Origin: Marinomonas phaeophyticola
GTDB taxonomy: Bacteria; Pseudomonadota; Gammaproteobacteria; Pseudomonadales; Marinomonadaceae
DNA: 64,000 nucleotides
Direction: 5' to 3'
Assembly (NCBI RefSeq): GCF_026966905.1
Contig: NZ_JAPUBN010000015.1
Coordinates: 124,001-188,000, forward strand
Shown here: piece after piece, positions 54,559-64,000 of the stretch
How positions within the stretch are numbered: position 1 is the stretch's first letter
Layout: each line of letters starts with the position of its first letter
Translations under genes and position numbers: made by a program
The notes under the pieces: generated by a model
The model's input: the letters and a program-made list of their open reading frames with translations, nothing else
Database searches by the model: none
What the model was told of the DNA's origin: nothing

Positions 54559-54867
54559 CTAGCGCTGCTCAGGTTTGATCTCTTTCGTCTTCATGGAGAA
54601 AGTTTGTAATTCGTTGATTTGGTATTTTGTATTAACCCTTTTTGTTGATGCAGGCTGATACTCAAGGCTTAAACCCGGGCGTCTTGCTATTTTCGGTCTA
54701 ATTGGTCTTGGTGCAAAATTGCCTCCACAATTAGGGCACACATTTTCTAGAACATCGCTTACACATGTCGTGCAAAACGTGCATTCATACGTACATATCA
54801 TGGCTTCTAATGAGTCGGGAGCTAGGTCTTTATCACAATACTCACAATTAGGTCTAATTTCTAACAT
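54559..54867 (-). CDS. DUF1272 zinc-ribbon protein
   Basis: The 102-residue protein starts MLEIRPNCEYCDKDLAPDSL and continues AMICTYECTFCTTCVSDVL and VCPNCGGNFAPRPIRP. The pattern of four CxxC-like pairs is the DUF1272 signature, which probably binds two zinc ions. The last 40 residues (LSLEYQPASTKRVNTKYQINE) are a less conserved tail. It is upstream of the conserved hypothetical gene on the same strand. The function of the family is unknown. Confidence 0.88.
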   Translation of the reverse strand: MLEIRPNCEYCDKDLAPDSLEAMICTYECTFCTTCVSDVLENVCPNCGGNFAPRPIRPKIARRPGLSLEYQPASTKRVNTKYQINELQTFSMKTKEIKPEQR

Positions 54868-54952
54868 TATGCGGGCTTCTACTCTAATGATGTTGAGCTT
54901 TAATAATAGAGCATTACGTTGATTAGACTAATGATTATTTTCAATAAAAAAA

Positions 54953-55484
54953 CCAGAGTATCTTTCGATAATCTGGTTAAAAAAGGAACCTTGGAAAAAA
55001 GGGAGCGCTTTTGCTAATTTAATTAGTTAGCAAAATGGGCGGCATTAAATATAGTTTGAAGTTCTTCGTACTTGTCGTTGTAAGCATCGGCTTTCTTAGT
55101 GAAAGTGTTTGCGCCTTTTAGGTTAACGTCAGCATTATATTGAATGCCTTTTGCATCAAGAGTATTAGACAAGGCTTCTACACTAGAGATGCTGTTACGG
55201 TAAGTTTCGTAAGCCGAATCATCTGAAGAACCTGATGCGGCAAAAGCAGACGTTGCGATTGCAGAAGAAGTCAAAAGAGCCAATGTTGCTTTAGTAAATG
55301 TGTTCATAATAAATCTCCAAAACGTATTACGTTTAATAAGTAGGTGAACCGCTGTTGCGTTTCGATGGAGTGATTATTACCTAAGTTTTATATTAAGAAT
55401 AGCCTTTGGGAGCCGCTTCCGCGGTTGTTACTTTATGTGGGCTTTATTAGTAGAAATTAAGAATTTTAAGGATGGAATGTGCAT
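54953..55484. repeat. 0.53-kb direct repeat, copy 2
   Basis: Second copy of the unit at 53129-53661, same orientation, nearly identical from 54964 to 55484. The left edge (terminator) has drifted slightly: a two-base deletion and one mismatch in the stem. About 1.3 kb of other sequence separates the copies. Confidence 0.93.
55023..55307 (-). CDS. Small secreted protein of unknown function, copy 2
   Basis: Identical to the gene at 53200 except Ala10 for Val10 in the signal peptide. The 94-residue product has a signal peptide of about 23 residues ending AFA. The upstream 175 bases, including the ribosome site, are also shared, so both copies probably have the same promoter. The near-identity suggests recent duplication or ongoing gene conversion, perhaps selected for dosage. 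It is flanked by a reverse-strand terminator ending in a T run. Confidence 0.8.
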   Translation of the reverse strand: MNTFTKATLALLTSSAIATSAFAASGSSDDSAYETYRNSISSVEALSNTLDAKGIQYNADVNLKGANTFTKKADAYNDKYEELQTIFNAAHFAN

Positions 55485-55702
55485 TTAGTTATGTATTTCA
55501 GCCACATTTAAGGTCCTCTTTCCTTTAATTCTTATGACACTTTTTTATTAAAGGTAATAATATACGAGGATTATATTTATTAGGTTATTATGAATTTTAT
55601 ATTATTTTTATACGAAGTTTAAAAATGAAATTAAACAGTCTATAGGTTACTTTCTAGAATGAAGTTTGTATTATCGAAAATAGTCCACCTTTATGAATAA
55701 TA

Positions 55703-55732
55703 ATGTAAGTCGAGATAAATCCAGACTTACAT
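55703..55732 (-). terminator. Hairpin after hutG
   Basis: ATGTAAGTC at 55703-55711 pairs exactly with GACTTACAT at 55724-55732, seven bases beyond the hutG stop. The following T content on the reverse strand is modest. Confidence 0.45.
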
Positions 55733-55738
55733 TTAGTG

Positions 55739-56560
55739 TTAGATGAGGTTTATGTGCAGGCAAGTTTGCATTAAATGGTTGAGCTGTTGTTTAATAGTGG
55801 GCAGCTTATCAGCGTCCAATTGATATTGGCTTTGTTTTGCGAGGTTATCGTCAAGGTAGGTCGCTTGAGACAATTCCAACTGAATGGCGTGAATGCCCTT
55901 TTCTGGTTGCCCAAAATGACGAGTAATATAACCCCCTTTGAAGCGCCCATTAGTGACTTGGCGGTAACGAGAGTCTACCGTATGCTCCAGGGCTTGAACC
56001 AATCTTGTATCACAAGACTCACCTGCGTTGCTGCCCCAGTTAAAATCAGCCAGAGTCCCTTCGAACAACATAGGCACTTCGGCCGCTATACTGTGGGCAT
56101 CAAATAAAATGGCGTAGCCAAACTTTGCTTTTAAACGAGCTAATTCGGTGGCTATGGTTGAATGGTAGGCGTGCCAAATTTGTCGTTTATACTGTGCTTT
56201 ATAGTCTTGGTTTGGTTGCTTTCCTGTTTTGAAAACGTCACTTTCATCAAATAAAATATCTGGAAACAACCCTGTCGTTTTACTTTGATAAAGTGGTTTA
56301 TCGTCGACAGGACGATTTAAGTCAATGACATAACGGGAGTAGTTCGCTTGAATACAGCCTACACCTAGGGTATCTAAGCAATCATACAGTTCTGGAATGT
56401 ACCAGTCTGTATCTGGCAGCTTTTTTGCTTGATCTGTTAATCCTTGTTCAACTTCGCTTGTCAGTAGCAATCCAGAGTGCGGCATACTGACCAAAAGTGG
56501 TGTATCGCCCTGATGAAAATGAAAAGGATTTGCAATATCTTGCACTATCAGCGCTGTCAT
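55739..56560 (-). CDS. hutG: N-formylglutamate deformylase HutG
   Basis: The 273-residue enzyme hydrolyses N-formylglutamate to glutamate and formate, the last step of the five-step histidine route. Family motifs are [12 protein letters not shown] near the N-terminus, [24 protein letters not shown] and [13 protein letters not shown]. The open frame extends upstream inside hutI, but ATG 56560, which overlaps the hutI stop by four bases (ATGA), is the sensible start. It ends the leftward hutUHIG operon. Its partner HutF is encoded at 61.4 kb in the opposite direction, which confirms the HutF-HutG branch rather than direct formiminoglutamase. Confidence 0.92.
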   Translation of the reverse strand: MTALIVQDIANPFHFHQGDTPLLVSMPHSGLLLTSEVEQGLTDQAKKLPDTDWYIPELYDCLDTLGVGCIQANYSRYVIDLNRPVDDKPLYQSKTTGLFPDILFDESDVFKTGKQPNQDYKAQYKRQIWHAYHSTIATELARLKAKFGYAILFDAHSIAAEVPMLFEGTLADFNWGSNAGESCDTRLVQALEHTVDSRYRQVTNGRFKGGYITRHFGQPEKGIHAIQLELSQATYLDDNLAKQSQYQLDADKLPTIKQQLNHLMQTCLHINLI

Positions 56561-57783
56561 TTGCTTATTTCTCCATGTTGAACGCGTTGCTTCATTAATT
56601 GTCCACCTAACCAGTAGCTGAGTTCTCCAGGGCTTTCTACATCCCAACAAACGAAGTCCGCTACCTTACCTACTTCCAAGGTACCATGAGATTCTGATAT
56701 CCCCAATGCTTTAGCCGCGTAAATTGTGGTGCCTGCCAATGTTTCCTCTGGGGTTAAACCAAATAAAGTACATCCCATGTTCATCATCAAACGCAATGAT
56801 AATGCCGGCGAGGTACCTGGATTTGAATCCGTTGCAATGGCCATGGGTACTTGATGCAGGCGTAATAAATCAATAGGGGGCCTTTGCGTTTCTTTGAGAG
56901 TATAAAATGCGCCTGGTAATAACACGGCTACCGTACCGGATTCTTTCATCGCGATCACATCCGCTTCTTCTATAAACTCGATGTGATCAGCTGATAAGGC
57001 TTTATAAGAGGCCGCCATACGCGTTCCTCCTAGGGAGGAAAGCTGCTCGGCGTGAATTTTTATATCCAAACCTAATGCTTGGGCTTTTTCGAAATAACGC
57101 TGTACCTGTGCGGTGCTAAAGGCAATACCTTCACAAAATGCGTCTACCGCATCGGCCATACCTAACATGGCGACTTTTGGCAGCACTGTGTCACATAGGA
57201 AATCAATATAGGCATCTTTATCGTCGAATTCTGGCGGCATGGCGTGTGCGGCTAAGCAGGTGCGCTTTATAGTCACGGCTAAATCGTTGCTTAACGCGGT
57301 GGCTACTCGCAGCATTTTGAGTTCACTTTCTAACGATAATCCATAGCCAGATTTGATCTCAACGGTAGTGACGCCATCGTTCATCAAATGGATGAGTCGA
57401 CGCCTAGCGCTGGCCACTAAATCGGCTTCGGAAGCCTCTCGGGTTGATCTAACGGAAGACGCAATACCACCACCTTGTTTGGCTATTTCTTGGTAGCTAA
57501 TACCATTAAGGCGCTGCTCAAACTCTCCCGCACGATTACCACCAAACACGAGGTGAGTATGGCTATCGATGAGTCCTGGTGTGATCCAACCACCACCAAG
57601 ATCGTGCTCAGATGTGGTTTGATAAACGGGTAGATCACAGGCTTTACCTAGCCATGCGATCCGTCCCCCTAAGACACCGATGGCGGCGTCTTTGATCACG
57701 TTATAATGACCATTGATCATGGTTGCTACATGAGCACCGTACCAAAGGCTATCGAGTATAAGAGGAGAGTTTAAGCGAGTCAT
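56557..57783 (-). CDS. hutI: Imidazolonepropionase HutI
   Basis: The 408-residue amidohydrolase opens the imidazolone ring to formiminoglutamate. Metal-binding HTH in [19 protein letters not shown] near residue 75, [25 protein letters not shown] and [12 protein letters not shown] are the family landmarks. It starts ATG 57783, three bases after the hutH stop, and overlaps hutG. Complete and typical. Confidence 0.94.
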   Translation of the reverse strand: MTRLNSPLILDSLWYGAHVATMINGHYNVIKDAAIGVLGGRIAWLGKACDLPVYQTTSEHDLGGGWITPGLIDSHTHLVFGGNRAGEFEQRLNGISYQEIAKQGGGIASSVRSTREASEADLVASARRRLIHLMNDGVTTVEIKSGYGLSLESELKMLRVATALSNDLAVTIKRTCLAAHAMPPEFDDKDAYIDFLCDTVLPKVAMLGMADAVDAFCEGIAFSTAQVQRYFEKAQALGLDIKIHAEQLSSLGGTRMAASYKALSADHIEFIEEADVIAMKESGTVAVLLPGAFYTLKETQRPPIDLLRLHQVPMAIATDSNPGTSPALSLRLMMNMGCTLFGLTPEETLAGTTIYAAKALGISESHGTLEVGKVADFVCWDVESPGELSYWLGGQLMKQRVQHGEISK

Positions 57784-57786
57784 ATA

Positions 57787-59325
57787 TTACTCCGCGAAAC
57801 TGGGTAGTAAGTTCTCTGGCATAATGCTGTTGTGTACCGCTTCCATTAAAAGCGTATTGGCTTTTTCAATGTCAGTCGCAAAGTAGCGATCTTTATCATA
57901 GAAAGGCACACGAGCACGTAACTCTGCACGGACTTGTTCCAGTAGTTCGCTGGATTTAAGCGGTGCACGGAAATCCAAGCCTTGAACCGCTGATAAAATT
58001 TCGACAGCCAAAATGCCACGCGTATTCTCGGCCATGTCTTTTAACCGACGAGCAGCAAAGGTCGCCATAGATACGTGATCTTCTTGGTTAGCTGAAGTGG
58101 GTAAACTGTCAACTGACGCTGGATGCGCGTAGGTTTTGTTTTCACTGGCTAGTGCGGCGGCCGTTACTTGCGCAATCATAAAACCAGAGTTTACACCGCC
58201 ATTATCCACAAGGAATGGCGGTAATTTGCTTAGATTACTGTCAATCAATAGCGCCATACGACGTTCAGAAAGGCTACCGATTTCTGCAATCGCTAAGGCT
58301 AAGTTATCGGCGGCCATTGCAACAGGTTCAGCGTGGAAGTTACCGCCTGAAATGATGTCTCCGGACTCTGCAAAGACTAATGGGTTATCGGAAACCGCAT
58401 TGGCTTCAACGCATAACACACTGGCTGTATTACGAATTTGAGCAAGACAAGCGCCCATTACTTGAGGTTGACAACGAAGAGAGTAAGGGTCTTGAACTTT
58501 TTCACAACCTTCGTGGGAATTACCTAATTCACTGGTTGGGCCTAATAGATGACGGTAAGCGGCGGCGGCATCGATTTGGGTCTGATGGCCACGAACTTCA
58601 TGAATACGAGCATCAAAAGGACTGCGGCTGCCTAATGCGGCTTCTACAGAAAGTGCGCCACAGGTTACCGCTGATGCGAATAAATCTTCGGCTTCAAATA
58701 ATCCCTCTAACGCAAATGCAGTAGAAGCTTGAGTGCCGTTAAGCAGTGCTAAACCCTCTTTTGGTGCTAAGGTTATCGGTGCTAATCCTGCAATGGCTAG
58801 AGCCGCTTGGCCGGATAACACTTCACCTTTATAGCGAGCTTGACCTTCACCTAGTAATACCGCACTCATGTGGGCTAATGGTGCTAAATCACCAGAGGCA
58901 CCGACAGAACCTTTTTGCGGAATACATGGGTAGACTTCTTTATTAATCAAGGTGATGAGCGCTTCAATGACTTGTAAACGAATGCCGGAAAAACCACGAG
59001 CTAGACTGTTTACTTTCAATGCCATGATGAGCTTAACGGTTTTGTCTGTCATCAAGGCGCCGATGCCCGCGGAATGCGATAGTACGATACTGCGCTGAAG
59101 CTCTTCTAGATCTTCTGCGGCAATACGCGTATTGGCTAATAATCCAAAACCGGTATTAATGCCATAAACCGTACGATCTTCTGCAATTACCTCGTTTACC
59201 ACATCCGTGCTGGCTTGAATCGCAGGGATCGCGCGCTTATCCAGGCTCAGCTGTACGGGTTGACGACTAATTTGACGTAGGTCGTTTAATGTTAATTGAC
59301 CTGGTTTGATGATTAATTTAAACAT
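57787..59325 (-). CDS. hutH: Histidine ammonia-lyase HutH
   Basis: The 512-residue enzyme converts histidine to urocanate and ammonia. The MIO prosthetic group is formed from Ala143-Ser144-Gly145 in [26 protein letters not shown] near residue 55, [11 protein letters not shown], and [14 protein letters not shown] near the C-terminal part are the expected motifs. Length matches the family. It follows hutU by about 110 bases with two hairpins between, and is followed closely by hutI. Confidence 0.95.
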   Translation of the reverse strand: MFKLIIKPGQLTLNDLRQISRQPVQLSLDKRAIPAIQASTDVVNEVIAEDRTVYGINTGFGLLANTRIAAEDLEELQRSIVLSHSAGIGALMTDKTVKLIMALKVNSLARGFSGIRLQVIEALITLINKEVYPCIPQKGSVGASGDLAPLAHMSAVLLGEGQARYKGEVLSGQAALAIAGLAPITLAPKEGLALLNGTQASTAFALEGLFEAEDLFASAVTCGALSVEAALGSRSPFDARIHEVRGHQTQIDAAAAYRHLLGPTSELGNSHEGCEKVQDPYSLRCQPQVMGACLAQIRNTASVLCVEANAVSDNPLVFAESGDIISGGNFHAEPVAMAADNLALAIAEIGSLSERRMALLIDSNLSKLPPFLVDNGGVNSGFMIAQVTAAALASENKTYAHPASVDSLPTSANQEDHVSMATFAARRLKDMAENTRGILAVEILSAVQGLDFRAPLKSSELLEQVRAELRARVPFYDKDRYFATDIEKANTLLMEAVHNSIMPENLLPSFAE

Positions 59326-59342
59326 GGTTAGCCTCTAATTAA

Positions 59343-59387
59343 CGGTCTTTAGGACCGAAGCACTCTCTGGTAGAGGGTGCTTTTTGT
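59343..59387. other. Intercistronic hairpins between hutU and hutH
   Basis: Two adjacent small hairpins: CGGTC-TTTAG-GACCG at 59343-59357, and AGCACTCTC with GAGGGTGCT around a 5-base loop at about 59359-59381. The T run lies on the forward strand, so for the leftward operon these are processing or polarity elements rather than a full terminator. Confidence 0.45.
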
Positions 59388-59435
59388 CATGGTTTATAAT
59401 GGTAGTTTATCGTTGCACTTAGGCGGTAAATCTAC

Positions 59436-61127
59436 TTACTTTTTTGTGGTAATCATAGGTAAATGCAGATTTTGCTCTTTCGCACAGTCAATCGCAATTT
59501 GGTAACCCGCATCCGCGTGACGCATCACTCCTGTCGCTGGATCATTATGAAGCACTCGAGCGATACGTTCAGCCGCATCATCACTACCATCACATACTAT
59601 GACCATACCAGAGTGCTGAGAGAAGCCCATGCCTACTCCGCCACCGTGGTGAAGTGATACCCAAGTTGCACCTGAAGCTGTGTTCAATAAAGCATTCAAT
59701 AACGGCCAATCGGAAACGGCATCGGAACCGTCTTGCATGGACTCTGTCTCACGATTGGGACTGGCTACCGAACCGGAATCCAGGTGATCTCGGCCGATCA
59801 CAATCGGTGCTGACAATTCACCACTACGAACCATTTCGTTAAAGGCCAGCCCCAGTTTTGCTCGCTGGCCAAGACCGACCCAACAAATACGGGCAGGTAG
59901 ACCTTGAAATTGAATACGTTCACGGGCCATATCTAACCAATGATGTAAATGAGCATCATCAGGGATCAACTCTTTTACCTTAGCATCGGTTTTGTAAATG
60001 TCTTCAGGGTCTCCAGATAAGGCGGCCCAACGGAATGGGCCAATGCCGCGGCAGAATAATGGGCGAATGTAAGCGGGTACAAATCCAGGGAAGTCGAATG
60101 CATTTTCAACCCCTTCTTCCATCGCCATTTGACGAATGTTGTTACCGTAATCAAATGTTGGAATGCCCATTTTTTGGAAAGCTAACATGGCTTCAACGTG
60201 TTTTGCCATGGATTGCTTTGCTGCCTTGACGATTTCAGCTGGATGCGTTTTGCCTTTCTCTCGGTATTCTTCCCAACTCATACCTGTTGGTAGATAGCCA
60301 TTCAGTGGGTCATGGGCCGAGGTTTGGTCGGTTACCATGTCAGGACGAATACCACGACGAACCATTTCCGGTAGGATGTCGGCGGCATTACCACAAAGGC
60401 CAATGGAAATCGCTTTGCCTTCTTGCGTGTATTTTTCGATGCGAGCTAATGCGTCATCCAAATCCGTTGCTTGCTCGTCTAGGTAACGGGTTTTTAAGCG
60501 AAAATCGATACTGGTTTGCTGACATTCGATATTTAAAGAGCAGGCACCGGCTAAAGTCGCCGCCAATGGTTGTGCGCCACCCATACCACCTAAGCCGGCA
60601 GTTAATACCCAACGGCCAGTAAGATTACCATCAAAATGTTGACGGCCCGCTTCAACGAAGGTTTCGTATGTACCTTGAACGATGCCTTGGCTACCAATGT
60701 AGATCCAAGATCCTGCTGTCATTTGGCCATACATAGCCAAGCCTTTCGCATCGAGTTCGTTAAAATGTTCCCAATTGGCCCAATGAGGTACAAGGTTGGA
60801 GTTAGCAATCAAGACACGCGGTGCATTACTGTGTGTTTTAAATACTCCTACAGGTTTGCCCGATTGCACTAAGAGGGTTTCATCTTCTTCTAGGTTAGTC
60901 AGGGTTTCAACGATTTTGTCATAGCTTTCCCAATCCCGTGCCGCACGACCAATACCACCATAAACCACCAATTCTTCAGGGTTTTCTGCCACTTCTGGGT
61001 CAAGGTTATTCATCAACATGCGCATTGGGGCTTCGGTAAACCAAGATTTTGCGGTCAGTTTTGTGCCCGTTGCCGCTTTAACAACACCTTGACGATAACG
61101 TTTTTGAGCGAGAGTTTGTTTTGACAT
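59436..61127 (-). CDS. hutU: Urocanate hydratase HutU
   Basis: The 563-residue enzyme converts urocanate to imidazolonepropionate with tightly bound NAD. Typical stretches are [61 protein letters not shown] and [13 protein letters not shown] near the catalytic cysteine. ATG 61127 is favoured over an upstream GTG at 61136, with AGGTGA just ahead. It is the first gene of the leftward hut operon, next to a palindromic operator. Confidence 0.95.
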   Translation of the reverse strand: MSKQTLAQKRYRQGVVKAATGTKLTAKSWFTEAPMRMLMNNLDPEVAENPEELVVYGGIGRAARDWESYDKIVETLTNLEEDETLLVQSGKPVGVFKTHSNAPRVLIANSNLVPHWANWEHFNELDAKGLAMYGQMTAGSWIYIGSQGIVQGTYETFVEAGRQHFDGNLTGRWVLTAGLGGMGGAQPLAATLAGACSLNIECQQTSIDFRLKTRYLDEQATDLDDALARIEKYTQEGKAISIGLCGNAADILPEMVRRGIRPDMVTDQTSAHDPLNGYLPTGMSWEEYREKGKTHPAEIVKAAKQSMAKHVEAMLAFQKMGIPTFDYGNNIRQMAMEEGVENAFDFPGFVPAYIRPLFCRGIGPFRWAALSGDPEDIYKTDAKVKELIPDDAHLHHWLDMARERIQFQGLPARICWVGLGQRAKLGLAFNEMVRSGELSAPIVIGRDHLDSGSVASPNRETESMQDGSDAVSDWPLLNALLNTASGATWVSLHHGGGVGMGFSQHSGMVIVCDGSDDAAERIARVLHNDPATGVMRHADAGYQIAIDCAKEQNLHLPMITTKK

Positions 61128-61162
61128 TGAAATCACCTGTATTGAAATTGGTTATTGGTACA

Positions 61163-61172
61163 TGTATATACA
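61163..61172. promoter_or_regulatory. HutC-type operator at the hutU promoter
   Basis: The perfect palindrome TGTATATACA, inside ACATGTATATACAACC, lies about 35 bases upstream of the hutU start. It matches the core of the HutC operator known from Pseudomonas (TTGTATATACAA-like). The repressor gene lies at 63.4 kb and urocanate would be the inducer. Confidence 0.75.
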
Positions 61173-61335
61173 ACCTAAAGATAAATTCTCATTTCTTCTT
61201 TTGCAAGCCTTAAATAAAATTTTTTGAATTTTCTGCCTTTTAATTAGTAAGAAAGTCTTTGCAAGAAAGCGGATGATCTTTAGGTTATCACCAAAAATAA
61301 AGCGAAATAAATGAAACTGAAGTAGTAAAATCGAC

Positions 61336-61347
61336 TTGTATATACAA
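61336..61347. promoter_or_regulatory. HutC-type operator at the hutF promoter
   Basis: The perfect 12-bp palindrome TTGTATATACAA lies about 50 bases before the hutF start. With the second copy 170 bases away near hutU, both divergent operons would be repressed by HutC. Confidence 0.8.
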
Positions 61348-61397
61348 TGTGTATTCTATTACACTCAAGCCTTCTTTATGACTTTTGGAACGGATAG

Positions 61398-62807
61398 ATG
61401 AGCTCATATAACGCGTCTTTTTATTTTGCGAAACAGGCTTTGCTTGATACTGGTTGGGAAGATAATGTGTTGTTTGAAGTGCGTAATGGCGCGTTTACCT
61501 CTATTCAGCCGAATTGCACTGTTTCTGATGACCTTCCTGAAACGACGGCCATTTTAAATGGCCCTATGCTGCCAACACTGGCGAATGTTCACTCCCATGC
61601 ATTTCAGCGAATTATGGCCGGAGCGGCCGAAGTCAGTTTGAATCCGAACGACAGTTTTTGGAGTTGGCGTGATCTGATGTATAAGACTGTGCAAAAGCTT
61701 TCCCCAGAAGACGCGCAAGTGATCGCGACGCAACTCTACATTGATATGCTAAAAGCGGGTTATACTCAGGTTGGTGAGTTTCACTATTTGCATCATGCTC
61801 AGCAAGGAAAGCCTTACACGCAAAAAGCAGAAATGTCTTTACGTTTACTCGATGCTGCTAATCAATCTGGCATAGGGTTAACCCTACTCCCCGTGTTGTA
61901 CTCTTATTCAGGGTTTGGGGGTCAGTCTCCGAATATAGGACAAGCACGTTTTATTCATACAACAGACTCCTATTTAGCGCTTCAACAGGAATGTAAAACG
62001 GCGTTTGCTTCTCGCCGTTTGAATGAAGATAACAAACACAAACTGGGAATTTGTTTCCACTCTTTAAGAGCTGTCACTAAACCGCAAATTGAGACGGTTT
62101 TGCAAGTGCTTGAGCAAAACAAAGTCGTGCATATTCACATCGCTGAACAGCAAAAAGAAGTACAAGACTGCTTAAGTTGGAGTAGACAAAGACCGGTGGA
62201 ATGGTTGCATAATGAAATCGGATTGAGTGATCGTTGGTGCTTGATACACGCGACTCACCTAGATTCACAGGAACTCGCGACGATTGCATCTAGTCAAGCC
62301 ATTGCTGGTTTATGCCCAACCACGGAAGCGAACTTAGGGGATGGTATTTTTCCTGCTGTAGATTTCGAACAGGCTCATGGTCGCTGGGGTATTGGTTCTG
62401 ACAGTCATGTGAGCTTATCTATTGTAGAAGAGTTACGGACTTTAGAGTATGGTCAGCGTTTGCGTGATCAACAGCGAAATAGATTACACCGACCAGAACA
62501 AAATAGGATAGGGGATAACCTCTTTACGCAAGCCCTTTTAGGCGGCAACCAAGCCTGTGATGTATCGCTTGGTTTAAAAGTAGGCTGTCGTGCCGACTTT
62601 ATGTTGTTGGATGACTCCCATCCTTTTATCGCGGCCAGTCAGACGGCTGATGTACTGAATCGCTGGTTATTTGCGTGTAATGAAAACTTAGTTAAAGATG
62701 TGTTTGTAGCTGGAGCCCCCGTCATTACGAATTTCCGCCATCGTTTAGAAGAGAGCAGCCGACAAGCATTCACACAGGTTATTAAAAAGGTTATGTACGA
62801 TGAGTAG
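61398..62807 (+). CDS. hutF: Formimidoylglutamate deiminase HutF
   Basis: The 469-residue amidohydrolase removes ammonia from formimidoylglutamate to give formylglutamate, which HutG then hydrolyses. The metal-site motif is LANVHSHAFQRIMAGAAE, with DSFWSWRDLMYK, GEFHYLHHAQQG, HIHIAEQQKEVQDC and GIGSDSHVSLSIVEELR. Length is typical of HutF. The final bases overlap the hutD start (ATGAGTAG). It is divergent from hutU. Confidence 0.93.
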   Translation: MSSYNASFYFAKQALLDTGWEDNVLFEVRNGAFTSIQPNCTVSDDLPETTAILNGPMLPTLANVHSHAFQRIMAGAAEVSLNPNDSFWSWRDLMYKTVQKLSPEDAQVIATQLYIDMLKAGYTQVGEFHYLHHAQQGKPYTQKAEMSLRLLDAANQSGIGLTLLPVLYSYSGFGGQSPNIGQARFIHTTDSYLALQQECKTAFASRRLNEDNKHKLGICFHSLRAVTKPQIETVLQVLEQNKVVHIHIAEQQKEVQDCLSWSRQRPVEWLHNEIGLSDRWCLIHATHLDSQELATIASSQAIAGLCPTTEANLGDGIFPAVDFEQAHGRWGIGSDSHVSLSIVEELRTLEYGQRLRDQQRNRLHRPEQNRIGDNLFTQALLGGNQACDVSLGLKVGCRADFMLLDDSHPFIAASQTADVLNRWLFACNENLVKDVFVAGAPVITNFRHRLEESSRQAFTQVIKKVMYDE

Positions 62808-63399
62808 CTCCACGGGATACCGCATTCTAAATCAACCTCAATATCTACGTATGCCATGGAAAAATGGCCTTGGTGAGACTTTAGAAATAGCCTCGGCTAG
62901 AGATGAAGCGGGTTTACGATTTCGAATCAGCCAAGCCGCCGTCGTAGAAAATGGGGTTTTTTCCGATTTCACTGGACTGCACCGCACCTTGGTTTTATTA
63001 AGCCATACTGGCATGAATTTAACTCATGAAAGCCAGGGTGAGAAAACGCAGAATCAGCTTCTTCATGCGTTGGATATGGCTCGCTTCGATGGCGGCGCAT
63101 TCACTCGGGCAAGCTTAATAGATGGACCTATTGAAGATCTAAATATAATGGTTCGGCATGAAGATGCTCATGCTAACGTAATGGCTCTTAACCATAATCA
63201 ATCAGTAGATATAACGCTAAGTGAAGACTCTTTTCTCTCTGCTTTTTATGCCAATCAAATGAGCCATATCACGTTACTTATTGAAGGAGAAACGCATCAA
63301 ATTGAGATGCTGGATAATAGCTTTTTGATATTCGAGCAAGGCGGTATTCTTTCGATAGAGTGCGGCAGCGGTATTTTTATTGATATTAGGGCACGGTGA
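62800..63399 (+). CDS. hutD: HutD family cupin protein
   Basis: The 199-residue double-domain cupin contains LRMPWKNGLGETLEIASA near the N-terminus, FRISQAAVVENGVFSDFTGLHRTL and FDGGAFTRASLIDGPIEDLN. HutD occurs widely in hut loci; from literature it is thought to limit the upper level of hut expression, possibly by binding formylglutamate or another intermediate. It overlaps hutF by eight bases and is convergent with hutC, eight bases away. Confidence 0.9.
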   Translation: MSSSTGYRILNQPQYLRMPWKNGLGETLEIASARDEAGLRFRISQAAVVENGVFSDFTGLHRTLVLLSHTGMNLTHESQGEKTQNQLLHALDMARFDGGAFTRASLIDGPIEDLNIMVRHEDAHANVMALNHNQSVDITLSEDSFLSAFYANQMSHITLLIEGETHQIEMLDNSFLIFEQGGILSIECGSGIFIDIRAR

Positions 63400-63407
63400 G
63401 ACGACGG

Positions 63408-64000
63408 TTAGCGCCCAAAGTGCCCAAAAAGTTGGAATCTAGAGCCTGGATAGACTAAGCGAGCGGCGGTGACGATGTCATCACCAGACCAAGTACGGCG
63501 CTTTATTTGTAGGCAAGGTTCTTGTGTTGTAATTTGGAGCCGTTCGCATTCCTGTGTAGAGGGCATAACGGCTTCGACTAGATGTTCGCCTTCTGTCATT
63601 GGTGCAACGCTCATTAGGTATTCATAAGGCGTATGCTGAGTGAAATCTTGTTGGTTGTACTCCGGAGCCAAGACGGCGTTGACGATACGTTCTTCTATTT
63701 GAATGGGTAGGTCATTTTCAAAATGTAGGACGACAGAGCGAAAAATAGTATGGCTGGTTCGAATACCCAGCATCATGGCTTCTTCTACGGTCGCTCGGCC
63801 GGATTCAATGATCAACAACTCCGCTTTATGTTGATGCCCTCGAGCGGCAATTTCATCGGCAATATTGTGTACCTCGAACAAAGCTGAATGTGCTTTTTTC
63901 TTAGCAACGAATGTTCCTAGTCCCTGTTGTCGAACCAGTAAACCTTCTGCTGTTAGCTCTCGCAGCGCACGATTTACCGTCATCCGACTGACGCCTAATG
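63408..64000 (-). CDS. hutC: Histidine utilisation repressor HutC (5' part outside window)
   Basis: The visible 197 residues hold the end of a GntR winged helix (GVSRMTVNRALRELTAEGLL, VRQQGLGTFVAKKKAHSAL) and the whole UTRA ligand-binding domain (about 90-190 from the visible start: IFRSVVLHFENDLPIQIEE and TPYEYLMSVAPMTEGEHLVEAV). HutC represses hut genes and is released by urocanate. The gene continues beyond 64000, as residues before the first in-window Met read in frame. Two palindromes of its type stand in the hutU-hutF promoter region. Confidence 0.92.
   Translation of the reverse strand, partial: LGVSRMTVNRALRELTAEGLLVRQQGLGTFVAKKKAHSALFEVHNIADEIAARGHQHKAELLIIESGRATVEEAMMLGIRTSHTIFRSVVLHFENDLPIQIEERIVNAVLAPEYNQQDFTQHTPYEYLMSVAPMTEGEHLVEAVMPSTQECERLQITTQEPCLQIKRRTWSGDDIVTAARLVYPGSRFQLFGHFGR

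Noticed and set aside
52098-54867. Toxin-immunity or anti-phage defence cluster
   Set aside because: The possible SUFU-like domain alone is weak, and the neighbours (DUF1272, conserved hypothetical, secreted peptide) have no nuclease, toxin or sensor signature.
53129-55484. Composite transposon or insertion sequence
   Set aside because: No transposase, terminal inverted repeats or target-site duplication was found. The repeats contain only the small secreted-protein gene and its control regions.
1-64000. tRNA genes and CRISPR arrays
   Set aside because: No cloverleaf-like T-arm signatures next to acceptor stems and no regularly spaced short repeats were noticed in reading. A dedicated scan was not possible.

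Overview
The window looks like a chromosomal stretch of a marine gammaproteobacterium, most like Marinomonas or a related member of the Oceanospirillales. This rests on gene content (TRAP carriers, a taurine-type cluster, glycine-betaine and dimethylglycine catabolism, a five-step hut pathway, many AraC-type regulators) and on moderately AT-rich composition; the genus is an inference. No rRNA, tRNA, CRISPR array, prophage or intact insertion sequence was seen.

Layout. 0-2.8 kb: housekeeping block (gamma carbonic anhydrase fragment, oligopeptidase A, YheV-like zinc protein). 3.0-17.9 kb: an organosulfonate or amine catabolic island holding a taurine:pyruvate aminotransferase-like enzyme, a TauR-like MocR regulator, an XRE regulator, DhaK/DhaL, a FAD amine oxidoreductase with a cupin, a TRAP transporter, a universal stress protein, a TauE/SafE exporter and an aldehyde dehydrogenase. 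The best reading is uptake of taurine or a relative, conversion to sulfoacetaldehyde, oxidation to sulfoacetate and export. Two copies of a 56-bp imperfect direct repeat lie just outside this island. 18-29.9 kb: mixed genes (an unknown 350-residue protein, TRAP membrane subunits without a binding protein, a SnoaL-like lipoprotein, AraC regulators, a MerR-controlled metal permease, RsuA). 30-35.1 kb: a two-component and cyclic-di-GMP cassette. 35.3-52 kb: a betaine island with a GlxA-type regulator, an MmgE/PrpD protein, ProXWV, a LysR regulator, GbdR, dipeptidase, DUF5943, DgcA, DgcB and a dedicated EtfA/EtfB pair. 52-55.5 kb: small genes, including a 94-residue secreted protein present twice inside nearly identical 0.53-kb direct repeats. 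55.7-64 kb: histidine utilisation, with hutUHIG leftward, hutFD rightward and hutC at the edge, and two palindromic HutC-type operators in the divergent promoter.

The catabolic blocks share one logic: osmolytes or amino compounds (taurine-like compounds, glycine betaine, histidine) are imported and stripped for nitrogen and carbon under their own regulators.

A caution on sequence quality: five genes (dhaK, the universal stress protein, the second dctM, dgcB and the dgc etfA) are each broken by a single frame slip at or beside a homopolymer run of 5-7 bases. In every case the protein resumes cleanly in another frame. Base-calling errors are the simplest explanation, though real slippage is not excluded. 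These genes are described as whole genes with the slip marked.
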